DNA from: Schauerella fraxinea
Lineage (GTDB): Bacteria; Pseudomonadota; Gammaproteobacteria; Burkholderiales; Burkholderiaceae_B
Length of the DNA: 64,000 nucleotides
NCBI GenBank assembly: GCA_030849945.1
Contig: JAVDKK010000004.1
Coordinates: forward strand, 686,851-750,850
Direction of reading: 5' to 3'
Each line of letters opens with the position of its first letter. Within the stretch, counting starts at the first letter, position 1. A program made the position numbers and the translations under genes. The notes beneath the pieces were generated by a model, which was given only the letters and a program-made list of their open reading frames with translations, was not told the origin of the DNA and made no database searches. Below are positions 47,921 to 57,315 of this stretch, in pieces.

Positions 47921-49537
47921 ATGTCCGCACGCTTTTCGCTTCTCGCCCGGCTCGTCTGTAGCTTAGGCTGTGTTGTCGCCACCGGCGCGCACGCTCAGAC
48001 GTTGAAAATCGGTTTGGCCTCCGAGCCGACCGCCATCGACCCGCATTATCACCAGGCCACGCCGAACGACGCGCTCACCGCGCACATCTTCGAACCGCTG
48101 GTGGGCATGAACGGCGACATGAAGCTGCAGCCCGTGCTGGCCTCCTCCTGGGAAGCGACCACCGACACGACCTGGACGTTCAAGCTGCGCCCGGACGTCA
48201 CATTCTCCAACGGCGAAGCCTTCACGGCCGACGACGTCGTTTTTTCGCTTTGCCGCGTGATCAATAACGAAACCGCCATCAGCGGCGGTGCGATGAACGT
48301 GGTCAAGCGCATCGCCAGCATCGAAACGCCCGATGCGCATACCGTCAAGATGACGACGAAGTCGCCCTACCCTGTGCTGCCCAATGAATTGGCACGCGTG
48401 GCCATGGTGTGGAACGGCATCGCCGAGCACGGCAAGCTCAACTTCGACCCGGCCAAAGGCTGCGGTGTAACGGGCGCCTGGCCCACGGTCAACGATTTCA
48501 ATAGCGGTAAAGCCACGATCGGCACCGGCGCCTACACGCTCAAGTCGTACGTGAAGGGCAATGCCATCGAACTCACGCGCAACGATAAGTACTGGGGCGA
48601 GAAGCCTTCCTGGGAAACCGTGCGCATGGTGTCCGTGCCGTCGGCCGGTCCGCGTTTGACCGGTCTGTTGGCCGGTGACTTCGATCTGATCGAAAACCCC
48701 GCTGCCCGCGACTTGAAGCGCATCAAGGAAGCCGGCCTGGGCTACACGATCAAGCCGTCGGTTCGCGTGATGTTCTTCCAACTTGACGCCGGCCGCAATC
48801 CAAGCCCGATGGTCAAGTCGCCCAAGGGCGATAACCCGCTGCAGGATGCCCGCGTGCGTCGCGCCATGTCGATGGCCATCGACCGCAAGACCATCGTCGA
48901 ACGCATCATGGATGGCGTCGCCACTCCGGCGTATCAGTTCCTGCCCGACGGCATGTTTGGCGCCCTGCCCAACGCGCCCGAGTTGAAGTACGACCCGAAA
49001 GCCGCGAAGGCGCTGTTGACCGAGGCCGGCTATCCCGATGGCTTCGAACTCACGCTCTCGTCGACCAACGACCGCTACATCAACGACGCGCAAATCACGC
49101 AAGCCGTGGCCCAGTACCTGAGCCGCATCGGCATCCGCACCACGGTGGATACGATGACGCGCTCGGTGTATTTCCCGCGCCGCGCCAAGCGTGACTTCAG
49201 CGCCTCGCTGGGCGGCTGGGGTTCGGAAACGGGCGAAGCCAGCAACTTCATCCAGTACTGGACCACGACCACCAATACGCAACTCGGCCTGGGCAGCAGC
49301 AACTACGGCGCGTTTTCCAATCCTGAGCTCGACACGAAGTTCGTGGAAGCGCTGCGCACGGTGGACGACACCAAACGTGCTGCCTTGCTCAACGACGTGA
49401 TCAAAATCGCTTTGGACGACATGCCCAATATCCCGCTACATTTCGAAAGCGGCGTGTGGGCTTTCCGCAAGGGTTTGAGCTATGAAGGCCGCGCCGATCA
49501 GCGCACGACCGCCATGGCGACCCGTCCGGTCAAGTAA
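47921..49537 (+). CDS. Peptide/nickel-type ABC transporter periplasmic binding protein (DppA/OppA-like)
   Basis: A 538-residue family 5 solute-binding protein. The signal peptide is MSARFSLLARLVCSLGCVVA with cleavage after AHA (AHA/QTL). The mature start is LKIGLASEPTAIDPHYHQAT, then HIFEPLVGMNGDMKLQPVLA and FKLRPDVTFSNGEAFTADDV, the canonical SBP_bac_5 blocks; DARVRRAMSMAIDRKTIVER is in the second lobe. Length is normal. It heads a six-gene plus-strand run with two permeases, two ATPases, an alpha/beta hydrolase and an M20 peptidase. Confidence 0.9.
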   Translation: MSARFSLLARLVCSLGCVVATGAHAQTLKIGLASEPTAIDPHYHQATPNDALTAHIFEPLVGMNGDMKLQPVLASSWEATTDTTWTFKLRPDVTFSNGEAFTADDVVFSLCRVINNETAISGGAMNVVKRIASIETPDAHTVKMTTKSPYPVLPNELARVAMVWNGIAEHGKLNFDPAKGCGVTGAWPTVNDFNSGKATIGTGAYTLKSYVKGNAIELTRNDKYWGEKPSWETVRMVSVPSAGPRLTGLLAGDFDLIENPAARDLKRIKEAGLGYTIKPSVRVMFFQLDAGRNPSPMVKSPKGDNPLQDARVRRAMSMAIDRKTIVERIMDGVATPAYQFLPDGMFGALPNAPELKYDPKAAKALLTEAGYPDGFELTLSSTNDRYINDAQITQAVAQYLSRIGIRTTVDTMTRSVYFPRRAKRDFSASLGGWGSETGEASNFIQYWTTTTNTQLGLGSSNYGAFSNPELDTKFVEALRTVDDTKRAALLNDVIKIALDDMPNIPLHFESGVWAFRKGLSYEGRADQRTTAMATRPVK

Positions 49538-49573
49538 AAGCCCGCTTTTTAAGTCGTTATAGGAATCCGTACC

Positions 49574-50551
49574 TTGGCGCTGTTTATCCTACGCAGGCTG
49601 CTACAAAGCCTGTTCGTTCTTCTTGCGGTGTCGGTAGTCGTCTTCTTCGCCGTGTATGCGGTGGGCGACCCCATCGAACTGCTGGTCAGCCCCGAGGTCG
49701 GGCAGGCCGAGCGTCAAGCGCTGATCGCGCGGCTCGGCCTGGACTTACCCATTTGGCAACAGTACGGCCACTTTCTGTGGAACGCCTTGCATGGCGACCT
49801 CGGAAACTCGTTTGTGCACGGGATGCCCGCGGTCGAACTGATCGTGCAACGCATCCCGGCCACGTTCGAGCTGGTGGTCGTGGCCATCACCCTCACCTGT
49901 ATTATCGGCATCCCGCTCGGCCTGGTGGCCGGGCTGTACCGCGACGCCCCGTTGGGCCGCGGCATCATGGCCACCTCGGTGCTGGGCTTTTCGTTGCCCA
50001 ACTTCTGGCAAGGCATGGTGTTCATTCTGCTGTTTGCCGTATGGCTGGGCTGGTTGCCCGCCTCGGGCCGCGGCCCCACGGTGGACGTGCTCGGCGTGCC
50101 GTTCAGCATTTTCACCGCTGAAGGGTGGCGCCACGTGGCCATGCCGGCCGTGAACCTGGCCATCGCCAACATCGCCTTGATCTTGCGCCTTACCGCCACC
50201 GGCGTGGTCGAAGCTCGCTCGCAAGACTATGTGAAGTTTGCACGCGCCAAGGGTGTGAAGCCCGGGCGCATCGTGCGCCGTCACATCCTGCGCAACATCC
50301 TGATCCCCGTCGTGACCGTGATCGGCATGGAGTTCGGCAGCCTGATCGCCTACTCCACCATTACCGAAACCGTGTTTTCGTGGCCGGGCATGGGCAAGCT
50401 GTTGATCGACAGCGTGTATCAGCTCGACCGCCCCGTGGTCGTGGCCTACGTGATGCTCGTGACCCTGATTTTCGTGGTGATCAACCTGATCGTCGACATT
50501 CTCTACGCCGTGCTCGATCCGCGCGTGCAACTCCTCGAACCGGCGCACTGA
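49574..50551 (+). CDS. Peptide-type ABC permease (DppB/OppB-like)
   Basis: A 325-residue inner-membrane permease. The start is TTG at 49574 with AGGA about 9 bases upstream. Six or so hydrophobic helices: LQSLFVLLAVSVVVFFAVYA at the N-terminus, FELVVVAITLTCIIGIPLGL, and a C-terminal PVVVAYVMLVTLIFVVINLI. The EAA loop YVKFARAKGVKPGRIVRRHI and the ending LDPRVQL are family features. Confidence 0.9.
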   Translation: MALFILRRLLQSLFVLLAVSVVVFFAVYAVGDPIELLVSPEVGQAERQALIARLGLDLPIWQQYGHFLWNALHGDLGNSFVHGMPAVELIVQRIPATFELVVVAITLTCIIGIPLGLVAGLYRDAPLGRGIMATSVLGFSLPNFWQGMVFILLFAVWLGWLPASGRGPTVDVLGVPFSIFTAEGWRHVAMPAVNLAIANIALILRLTATGVVEARSQDYVKFARAKGVKPGRIVRRHILRNILIPVVTVIGMEFGSLIAYSTITETVFSWPGMGKLLIDSVYQLDRPVVVAYVMLVTLIFVVINLIVDILYAVLDPRVQLLEPAH

Positions 50552-50553
50552 CC

Positions 50554-51468
50554 ATGGCAGATCCCAATCAATCCAAGCGCGTGCCCACGCGCGGCCCCAT
50601 GCTGGAAACGCCGCGCCGCAACGCCATTCTCAAAAAACTCAACGCGCGCCCCACCGTGCGCGGCTCGGCCATCGCCCTGGCGGTGCTGATGCTGTTCGTG
50701 CTGATTGCGCCGTATTTCGCGCCGCAAAATCCCTACGACCTGATGGCGTTGAACATCATGGACGGCCGGCTCGCCCCCGGTGCGGAAAGCCTGGAAGGCG
50801 GCCGCTATTGGCTCGGCACCGATTCGCAAGGCCGCGACATGCTGAGCGCCATCCTGTATGGCCTGCGCATCAGCTTGCTGGTGGGCCTCTCGGCCGTGCT
50901 GCTGTCCACCCTGATCGGCTCGTTTCTCGGCCTGCTGGCCGCGTTCAAGGGCGGCTGGATCGACACCGCCATCATGCGTCTGGTCGACTTCATCCTGGGC
51001 TTTCCCACGATTCTGGTGGCCCTCGTGCTATTGGCCGTGATGGGCCGTGGCGTCGACAAGGTGGTGATCGCGCTCGTGGTCGTGCAGTGGGCGCACTATG
51101 CGCGCATCATGCGCGGCCGCGCGCTGCAGGAACGCCGCAAGGAATATATCGAAGCCGCGCAAAACCTGGGCTTTCCGGCCTGGCGCATCATGCTCTTTCA
51201 TCTGATGCCCAACTGCCTGAGCCCGGTGATGGTGTTTGCCACCATCCAGATCGCCACGGCCATCGTGCTTGAAGCGACCTTGTCGTTCCTGGGCGTGGGC
51301 GTGCCGGTAACGGAACCGTCGCTGGGCCTCCTGATCGCCAGCGGCTTCGAATACCTGCTCTCCGGCGACTACTGGATCAGCATGTTCCCGGGCATCGCAC
51401 TGCTGTTGCTGATCCTGTCCATCAACATCATCGGCGACCGCATGCGCGCCAGCCTGGATCCGCGATGA
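50554..51468 (+). CDS. Peptide-type ABC permease (DppC/OppC-like)
   Basis: A 304-residue inner-membrane permease. The ATG at 50554 lies 2 bp after the DppB-like gene; a long upstream extension inside that gene is rejected. An N-terminal cytoplasmic segment with RNAILKKLNARPTVRGSAIA precedes the first helix. HWLGTD-like WLGTDSQGRDMLSAILYGLR is diagnostic, and the EAA loop is YIEAAQNLGFPAWRIMLFHL. It overlaps the next ATPase by 4 bp. Confidence 0.9.
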   Translation: MADPNQSKRVPTRGPMLETPRRNAILKKLNARPTVRGSAIALAVLMLFVLIAPYFAPQNPYDLMALNIMDGRLAPGAESLEGGRYWLGTDSQGRDMLSAILYGLRISLLVGLSAVLLSTLIGSFLGLLAAFKGGWIDTAIMRLVDFILGFPTILVALVLLAVMGRGVDKVVIALVVVQWAHYARIMRGRALQERRKEYIEAAQNLGFPAWRIMLFHLMPNCLSPVMVFATIQIATAIVLEATLSFLGVGVPVTEPSLGLLIASGFEYLLSGDYWISMFPGIALLLLILSINIIGDRMRASLDPR

Positions 51469-52447
51469 GCCAAGATAAAACCCTATTGCACGTGCGCGGC
51501 TTGCGCACGGCCTTTCATACCGAAGCCGGCGCCTGGCCGGCGGTCGATGGCGTGGACTTCACCGTGCGACGCGGCGAAATCGTGGGCCTGGTGGGCGAAT
51601 CGGGATCGGGCAAATCCGTGACCGGCTTTTCGCTCATCGGCCTCATCGACCCGCCGGGCGAAGTGGTCGACGGCGAAGTGATCTTCGACGGCGTCGACCT
51701 CTGTAAGCAGACGGAAGAGCAACTGCGCAAACTGCGCGGCGACCGCATCGCCATGATCTTTCAAGATCCGCTGATGACGCTCAATCCGGTGCTCAAAGTG
51801 GGCGAGCAGATGCGTGAAGCCATCTTCACGCACTACCCCAAGACGACGCGCAAGCAAGCCAACGCGCGCTGTGTGGAAGCGCTCGAAATGGTGGGCATCC
51901 CGAGTGCCGCCACGCGCCTGGACAACTATCCGCATGAGTTTTCGGGCGGGATGCGCCAACGCGTGGCCATCGCCATCGCGATGCTCAACCAACCCGAACT
52001 GATCATCGCCGACGAGCCCACCACCGCGCTGGACGTGACGATTCAAGGCCAGATCCTGTATCAGATGCAGAAGCTGTGCCGCGCGCACGATACGGCGCTG
52101 ATCTGGGTCACGCACGATCTGGGCGTGGTAGCCGAGCTGGCTGATCGCGTGGCGGTGATGTATGCGGGCCGCATCGTCGAAACCGGCACGGTGGACGAGG
52201 TGCTGTCCGCGCCGCGCCATCCCTATACGCGCGGCTTGCTCGATTCGATGCCCAGCACCGCCGAGCCCGGCCAACGCCTGCACCAGATCGACGGCATGGC
52301 GCCGACGCTCGCCGGCCGCGAAATCGGCTGTGCCTTCCGCCCCCGCTGCCCCAACGCCATCGCGCGCTGCGCCGAAGCGCCCCCTGAAAATACGGTCGAA
52401 GGCGAGCGTAGCTATCGCTGCTACGTGCCCCTCGTCCAGGAGCTTGT

Positions 52448-52451
<4 letters not shown>
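51465..52451 (+). CDS. Peptide-type ABC transporter ATP-binding protein (DppD/OppD-like)
   Basis: A 328-residue ATPase. Walker A GESGSGKSV, Q-loop MIFQDPLMTLNPVLKVGEQM, signature FSGGMRQRVAIAIAML, Walker B LIIADEPTTALDV and the H-loop WVTHDLGVVAELADRVAVMY. The C-terminal cysteine-rich oligopeptide-transporter domain (CAFRPRCPNAIARC) is present and in homologues can bind an Fe-S cluster. It overlaps both neighbours by 4 bp. Confidence 0.93.
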
Positions 52452-53451
<1,000 letters not shown>

Positions 53452-53455
<4 letters not shown>

Positions 53456-54342
53456 CCGATATCAACGCCTTGCGCGACGTGCTGTCGCAATCCGGCCGCC
53501 AATGTGTGGCTTACGTCGACCAGGCCGGCAACCCCGACCGTCCGTTGGCGCTGAACACCTATCGCGGCAAGGGCTACACCCCTGATCGCCCGGTGGTACT
53601 GGTGCAGCACGGCGTGCTGCGCAACGGCGACGATTACTGCGACTTCTGGATGCCGGCCGCCGACAAGCATGGCCTATTGATCATTGCGCCCACGTTTTCG
53701 GACGCCGATTGGCCAGGGCTGGACAGCTACAACAACGGCCGTGTCACGGATGCCGAGGGCCGCGTGCGCCCGGTTGAAGACTGGACCTACGCCATCCTCG
53801 AACGCCTCTGGGCGGACGTGCGCGCCACCGGCGTCACGCAACGCGAGCGTGCGCATCTCTTCGGTCACTCGGCCGGCGGGCAATTCGTGCATCGCCTGAT
53901 GAGCAGCCAATCGCATGCGCCCTTCGAAGCTGTCGTGGCTTCAAACTCGGGCTGGTACACGTTGCCCGATCGCGGCCTCGATTTTCCCGAAGGAATGAAC
54001 ATCGCAGGCTTGAGCGACGCGCATCTCGAGCGCCTGCTCGGCTATCCGCTGCTGCTTTTGCTGGGCGAATGCGATAACGACGTCAACGCGCCCAACCTGC
54101 CGGCCAACCCCGAAGCCTCGCGCCAGGGCCCGCACCGCTTCGCGCGTGGCCACAACTATTTCGCCGCAGGTAAAGCCGCCGCCGAACGCCTGGGGTTACC
54201 CTTCAACTGGCAAGTGCAGAACGTGCCGCACATCGGCCACGATGGCCGTTCGATGTCGGCCGTAGCGGCCAGCCTGTGGTTTGAAGGCAAGATGCCGACC
54301 GATGAAGAACTTGTTCGCCTGGCTGGCAGCCAGGTCGCCTAA
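53452..54342 (+). CDS. Alpha/beta-hydrolase family protein
   Basis: A 296-residue serine hydrolase. The nucleophile elbow is FGHSAGGQFVHRL, the upstream strand VVLVQHGVLRNGDDY supplies the oxyanion region, and the catalytic His is probably in VPHIGHDGRSM near the C-terminus; an Asp in GECDNDVNAP is a possible third residue. It has no signal peptide. It resembles bacterial poorly characterised esterase/poly(3-hydroxyalkanoate) depolymerase-like proteins. It is in an operon with a peptide-type importer and an M20 peptidase, so it may open an ester or amide bond in the imported compound. Substrate unknown. Confidence 0.8.
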
Positions 54343-54361
54343 TTTCATAGTGGAGAAAAGC

Positions 54362-55492
54362 ATGTCCGTAGAACGAAGCGCCGACCAGTTGGTCGACGGC
54401 ATCAGCACCTGGGTACGCTTGGAATCGCCCTCGCACGCCCCCGATACGCTGAGGGCCATGGCCAAATTGATCAGCGACCAGGCGCGCGCCGCCGGCCTGA
54501 CCGTGACCGAAACCGACCACGGCCCCGCCACCGGTCCGTCGCTTACGATCACCAATCGTGCCGCCGGCGACGATCGCAAAGGCATCCTGATTCTCGCGCA
54601 CTACGACACGGTTCACCCTGTGGGCACGCTCACCAAGAACGACTGCCGCATCGAAGACGGCAAATTGTTCGGCCCCGGCACCTACGACATGAAGGGCGGC
54701 ACCTACCTCGCGCTGACCGCACTGGGCGATCTGTCCGGCGCCGGCGACACGCAATTGCCGGTCGAATTTTTGATCGTGCCCGACGAAGAAGTCGGCAGCC
54801 TGAACTCGCGTCCCACCATCGAATCCCATGCGGCCCGCGCCAAGTACACGCTGGTGTGCGAACCCGCGCGCGCCAACGGCGGACGCTGTGTGTCGGCCCG
54901 CAAGGGCACGGGCTTCATCACGGTGGAAGCGCACGGCCGTCCGTCGCACGCCGGCGTGGCGCACGAAAAGGGCCGCAGCGCCATTCGCGAAATCGCCCAT
55001 CAAGTGCTCGCACTCGAAGCGATGACCGACTACCAACGCGGCATCACGGTAAGCGTGGGCAAGATCGAAGGCGGCACCACCACCAATGTGGTGCCCTCGT
55101 TTGCCAAAATCACGGTCGACTTCCGCATCCCCGATCCGGAAGCCGGCGTGGAACTGAAAGCGAAAGTGGATGCGCTCACTGCGCACGATCCCGACGTCAA
55201 GCTCGTCGTGAACTTCGACCTGAATCGCCCGCCGATGCCGCGCACCGAAGAAACCGGTGAATTGCTCAAGACCGTGCAAGCCTACGCTACCCAAGCTGGC
55301 TTTGCGTTGGAAGAAGCGCCGATGACCGGCGGCGGCAGCGATGCCAACTTCACCGCCGCGCTGGGCGTGCCTACGCTGGACGGCCTGGGTGCAGACGGCG
55401 ACGGCGCCCACACGCTCTTCGAACACATCCTGATCGCAACGCTGCCCGAGCGTTTGAAGTTCTGGCAGTTGACGCTCAAGCAATTGGCGTAA
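54362..55492 (+). CDS. M20-family metallopeptidase (carboxypeptidase G2/ArgE-like)
   Basis: A 376-residue zinc-dependent amidohydrolase. The ATG at 54362 (MSVERSADQLV) is preceded by GTGGAGA; a longer frame into the hydrolase gene is rejected. Metal and catalytic residues: ILAHYDTVHPVG, GPGTYDMKGGTY (bridging Asp), FLIVPDEEVGS (Glu pair) and a late His in DGDGAHTLFEHI. A dimerisation domain (GTGFITVEAHGRPSHAG) lies between. It probably hydrolyses an N-acyl, glutamyl or other amide bond in what the ABC system imports. A GNRA-loop hairpin follows at 55498. Confidence 0.9.
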   Translation: MSVERSADQLVDGISTWVRLESPSHAPDTLRAMAKLISDQARAAGLTVTETDHGPATGPSLTITNRAAGDDRKGILILAHYDTVHPVGTLTKNDCRIEDGKLFGPGTYDMKGGTYLALTALGDLSGAGDTQLPVEFLIVPDEEVGSLNSRPTIESHAARAKYTLVCEPARANGGRCVSARKGTGFITVEAHGRPSHAGVAHEKGRSAIREIAHQVLALEAMTDYQRGITVSVGKIEGGTTTNVVPSFAKITVDFRIPDPEAGVELKAKVDALTAHDPDVKLVVNFDLNRPPMPRTEETGELLKTVQAYATQAGFALEEAPMTGGGSDANFTAALGVPTLDGLGADGDGAHTLFEHILIATLPERLKFWQLTLKQLA

Positions 55493-55497
55493 ACGAC

Positions 55498-55525
55498 GAC
55501 GGCATCGCCGCAAGGCGATGCCGTC
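55498..55525 (+). terminator. 12-bp GNRA hairpin after the peptidase gene
   Basis: GACGGCATCGCC (55498-55509), loop GCAA, GGCGATGCCGTC (55514-55525) is a perfect 12-bp stem with a GNRA tetraloop, 6 bp after the peptidase stop. No U-run follows, so it may terminate imperfectly or stabilise the operon's 3' end. Confidence 0.5.
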
Positions 55526-55588
55526 TGAGCCCGCCCTGCAGCGATACCCGCGCCGGCCCCAGCATCGCCGAACGCTTACAATCGGCGC

Positions 55589-56416
55589 ATGGATCCCACA
55601 CCTGAGTTCTGGCGCGATCCGGCAATGCCCTACGCCGAAAGCCGCCGCGCTTGCCACAGCCGAACCCGCTACAAGCCACATAGTCACCCAACCTATTCCA
55701 TAGGCGCGGTCGATCACGGCACTAGCCGTTTTACCGGAACAAATGACGGTCCCGTCACCCTGCACTCGGGTGCGGTGGTGTTCGTGCCTGCCACGCGAGT
55801 GCATGCCTGCAACCCCATGCCCGGCAGCGCATGGAGCTATCAAATGCTGCACCTGGATGCCGAGTGGTTATCCAACGTTCGGCGGGAGTACGCGCCGATA
55901 CAGACGCCAATGCAACCTGAATGCGCGGCGACGGACCCGATCCGCATCGTGACCGAACCTGCAGTCTATGCGCGCTTTTGCCGCCTCAATACACTGCTGT
56001 TTTCACACGCCGATGCCGGCGATAAGGAAGCGGCGTTGATCGAATTCATTGGCGAGTGTGACGAAGCGCAGGGCCTGCACATCGACGTTCCCGCGGCCCC
56101 CGAACGTGCACAGCGACAGATCATGCCGGTGCTGGATCTTCTGCGCCGCGATCAGGCCTGCGACACCAGCCTCACCGAGCTGGCACGCACGGCAGGTGTA
56201 AGCCGCTATCGGTTGATACGCGTCTTCCGCGCCGCCACCGGCATGACGCCGCACGCCTGGATATTGAATCGCCGCGTCAATCTTGCGCGCGAACGGATTC
56301 GTTCAGGCGCAGACATCGCCGGCGTGGCGCAGGACCTTGGCTTTGCCGATCAGGCGCACTTTCAAAGGGTGTTCAAGGCGCACACCGGCATTACGCCAGG
56401 CGGCTTTCGGCGCTGA
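55589..56416 (+). CDS. AraC-family transcriptional regulator
   Basis: A 275-residue regulator. The N-terminal cupin-type AraC-binding domain contains KPHSHPTYSIGAVDHGTSRF and an HSGAVVFVPATRVHACN block. The C-terminal DNA-binding domain has two helix-turn-helix motifs: TSLTELARTAGVSRYRLIRV, and IAGVAQDLGFADQAHFQRVF with FKAHTGITPGGFRR. This arrangement is common for regulators of a neighbouring LysE exporter, and the LysE gene at 56531 starts 115 bp downstream on the same strand. Confidence 0.9.
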   Translation: MDPTPEFWRDPAMPYAESRRACHSRTRYKPHSHPTYSIGAVDHGTSRFTGTNDGPVTLHSGAVVFVPATRVHACNPMPGSAWSYQMLHLDAEWLSNVRREYAPIQTPMQPECAATDPIRIVTEPAVYARFCRLNTLLFSHADAGDKEAALIEFIGECDEAQGLHIDVPAAPERAQRQIMPVLDLLRRDQACDTSLTELARTAGVSRYRLIRVFRAATGMTPHAWILNRRVNLARERIRSGADIAGVAQDLGFADQAHFQRVFKAHTGITPGGFRR

Positions 56417-56530
56417 GCACGCCGCATGGCTGCCCCACTGAGATGGCGGCAGTTTTGTCTACGCCAGGCTGCTGCAATTTTCTTCAATACAGGCTTATTC
56501 GGGCTGGGCACACTGCGATGAAATACTCGG

Positions 56531-57187
56531 ATGTCCACCGGAATGCAGCAGTTTCTGATCCTTGCCGCAGCGCATTTTCTAGCGCTGCTCTCACCCGGCC
56601 CTGATTTTTTTCTGATTGCGCGAACCTCACTTTCCGCCGGTTGGCGCATCGCCAGCGGCGCGTGCCTGGGCATCGCGGTCGCCAATGGCGTCTTCATCGT
56701 CGCGGCCTTTGCCGGGGCAGCAGCACTGCAACCGGATAGCGCCACGTTCGTGTCGCTGCAATTGGCAGGATGCGCGTATCTGCTCTACCTCGGCATCCTC
56801 TTCATCCGCCACGCGGGCGCCAACACCTTGATGGACGTGCATGTAAAAACGCAAGGCAACCGCAAACCCGCGCAGCATGCCCTGGCATGGTGGCGCGCTG
56901 CCGGAATGGGGTTTCTATCCGGCATCCTGAATCCCAAGAACGCGCTGTTCTATGCCAGCCTGGCGACGATGCTCGCGGGCGCCCATACCGGCGCGGGATG
57001 GAAAACCTTTTACGGCGCCTGGATGTTCAGCGTCGTGCTGCTATGGGATTTGCTGGTGGCCGTGCTCATCGGCAACCAGGCTGTGTTGCGGCGTTTCGCG
57101 CGTGCACTGCCTGGGTTGGAGCGCAGCTCGGGGGTCGTGTTGATTCTGTTGGCGCTAGGCGTTATCGCCGTTCTCATCACCCTGTGA
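56531..57187 (+). CDS. LysE/RhtB-family amino-acid exporter
   Basis: A 218-residue inner-membrane exporter. The family start AAHFLALLSPGPDFFLIART gives the conserved SPGPDF in the first helix; further helices include GACLGIAVANGVFIVAAFAG, AGMGFLSGILNPKNALFYAS and WMFSVVLLWDLLVAVLIG, with a final VLILLALGVIAVLITL. Length is typical (about 205-220). The AraC gene just upstream is the probable regulator. The exported amino acid or derivative is unknown. Confidence 0.9.
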   Translation: MSTGMQQFLILAAAHFLALLSPGPDFFLIARTSLSAGWRIASGACLGIAVANGVFIVAAFAGAAALQPDSATFVSLQLAGCAYLLYLGILFIRHAGANTLMDVHVKTQGNRKPAQHALAWWRAAGMGFLSGILNPKNALFYASLATMLAGAHTGAGWKTFYGAWMFSVVLLWDLLVAVLIGNQAVLRRFARALPGLERSSGVVLILLALGVIAVLITL

Positions 57188-57196
57188 CCAGACGAC

Positions 57197-57285
57197 AAAA
57201 AAAACCGAATCCTGCGTGTGAAGCGCTCCCGGAACATTGAACAAAGCGTTCAGTTTTCCGCGGTGCATTCAACATCAGGATTCGG
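57197..57285 (-). terminator. Long-loop terminator of the metallophosphoesterase gene
   Basis: On the minus strand CCGAATCCTG (57285-57276), a 61-nt loop, CAGGATTCGG (57214-57205) and then eight U residues (57204-57197). The stem is a perfect 10 bp, and a smaller hairpin (GAAC-GCTTT-GTTC) lies within the loop. It starts about 30 bp beyond the stop codon at 57316 and fits Rho-independent termination with an unusually long loop. Confidence 0.6.
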
Positions 57286-57315
57286 CGCGCTTTCAAGCCC
57301 GCTGCGTGACGCGAA

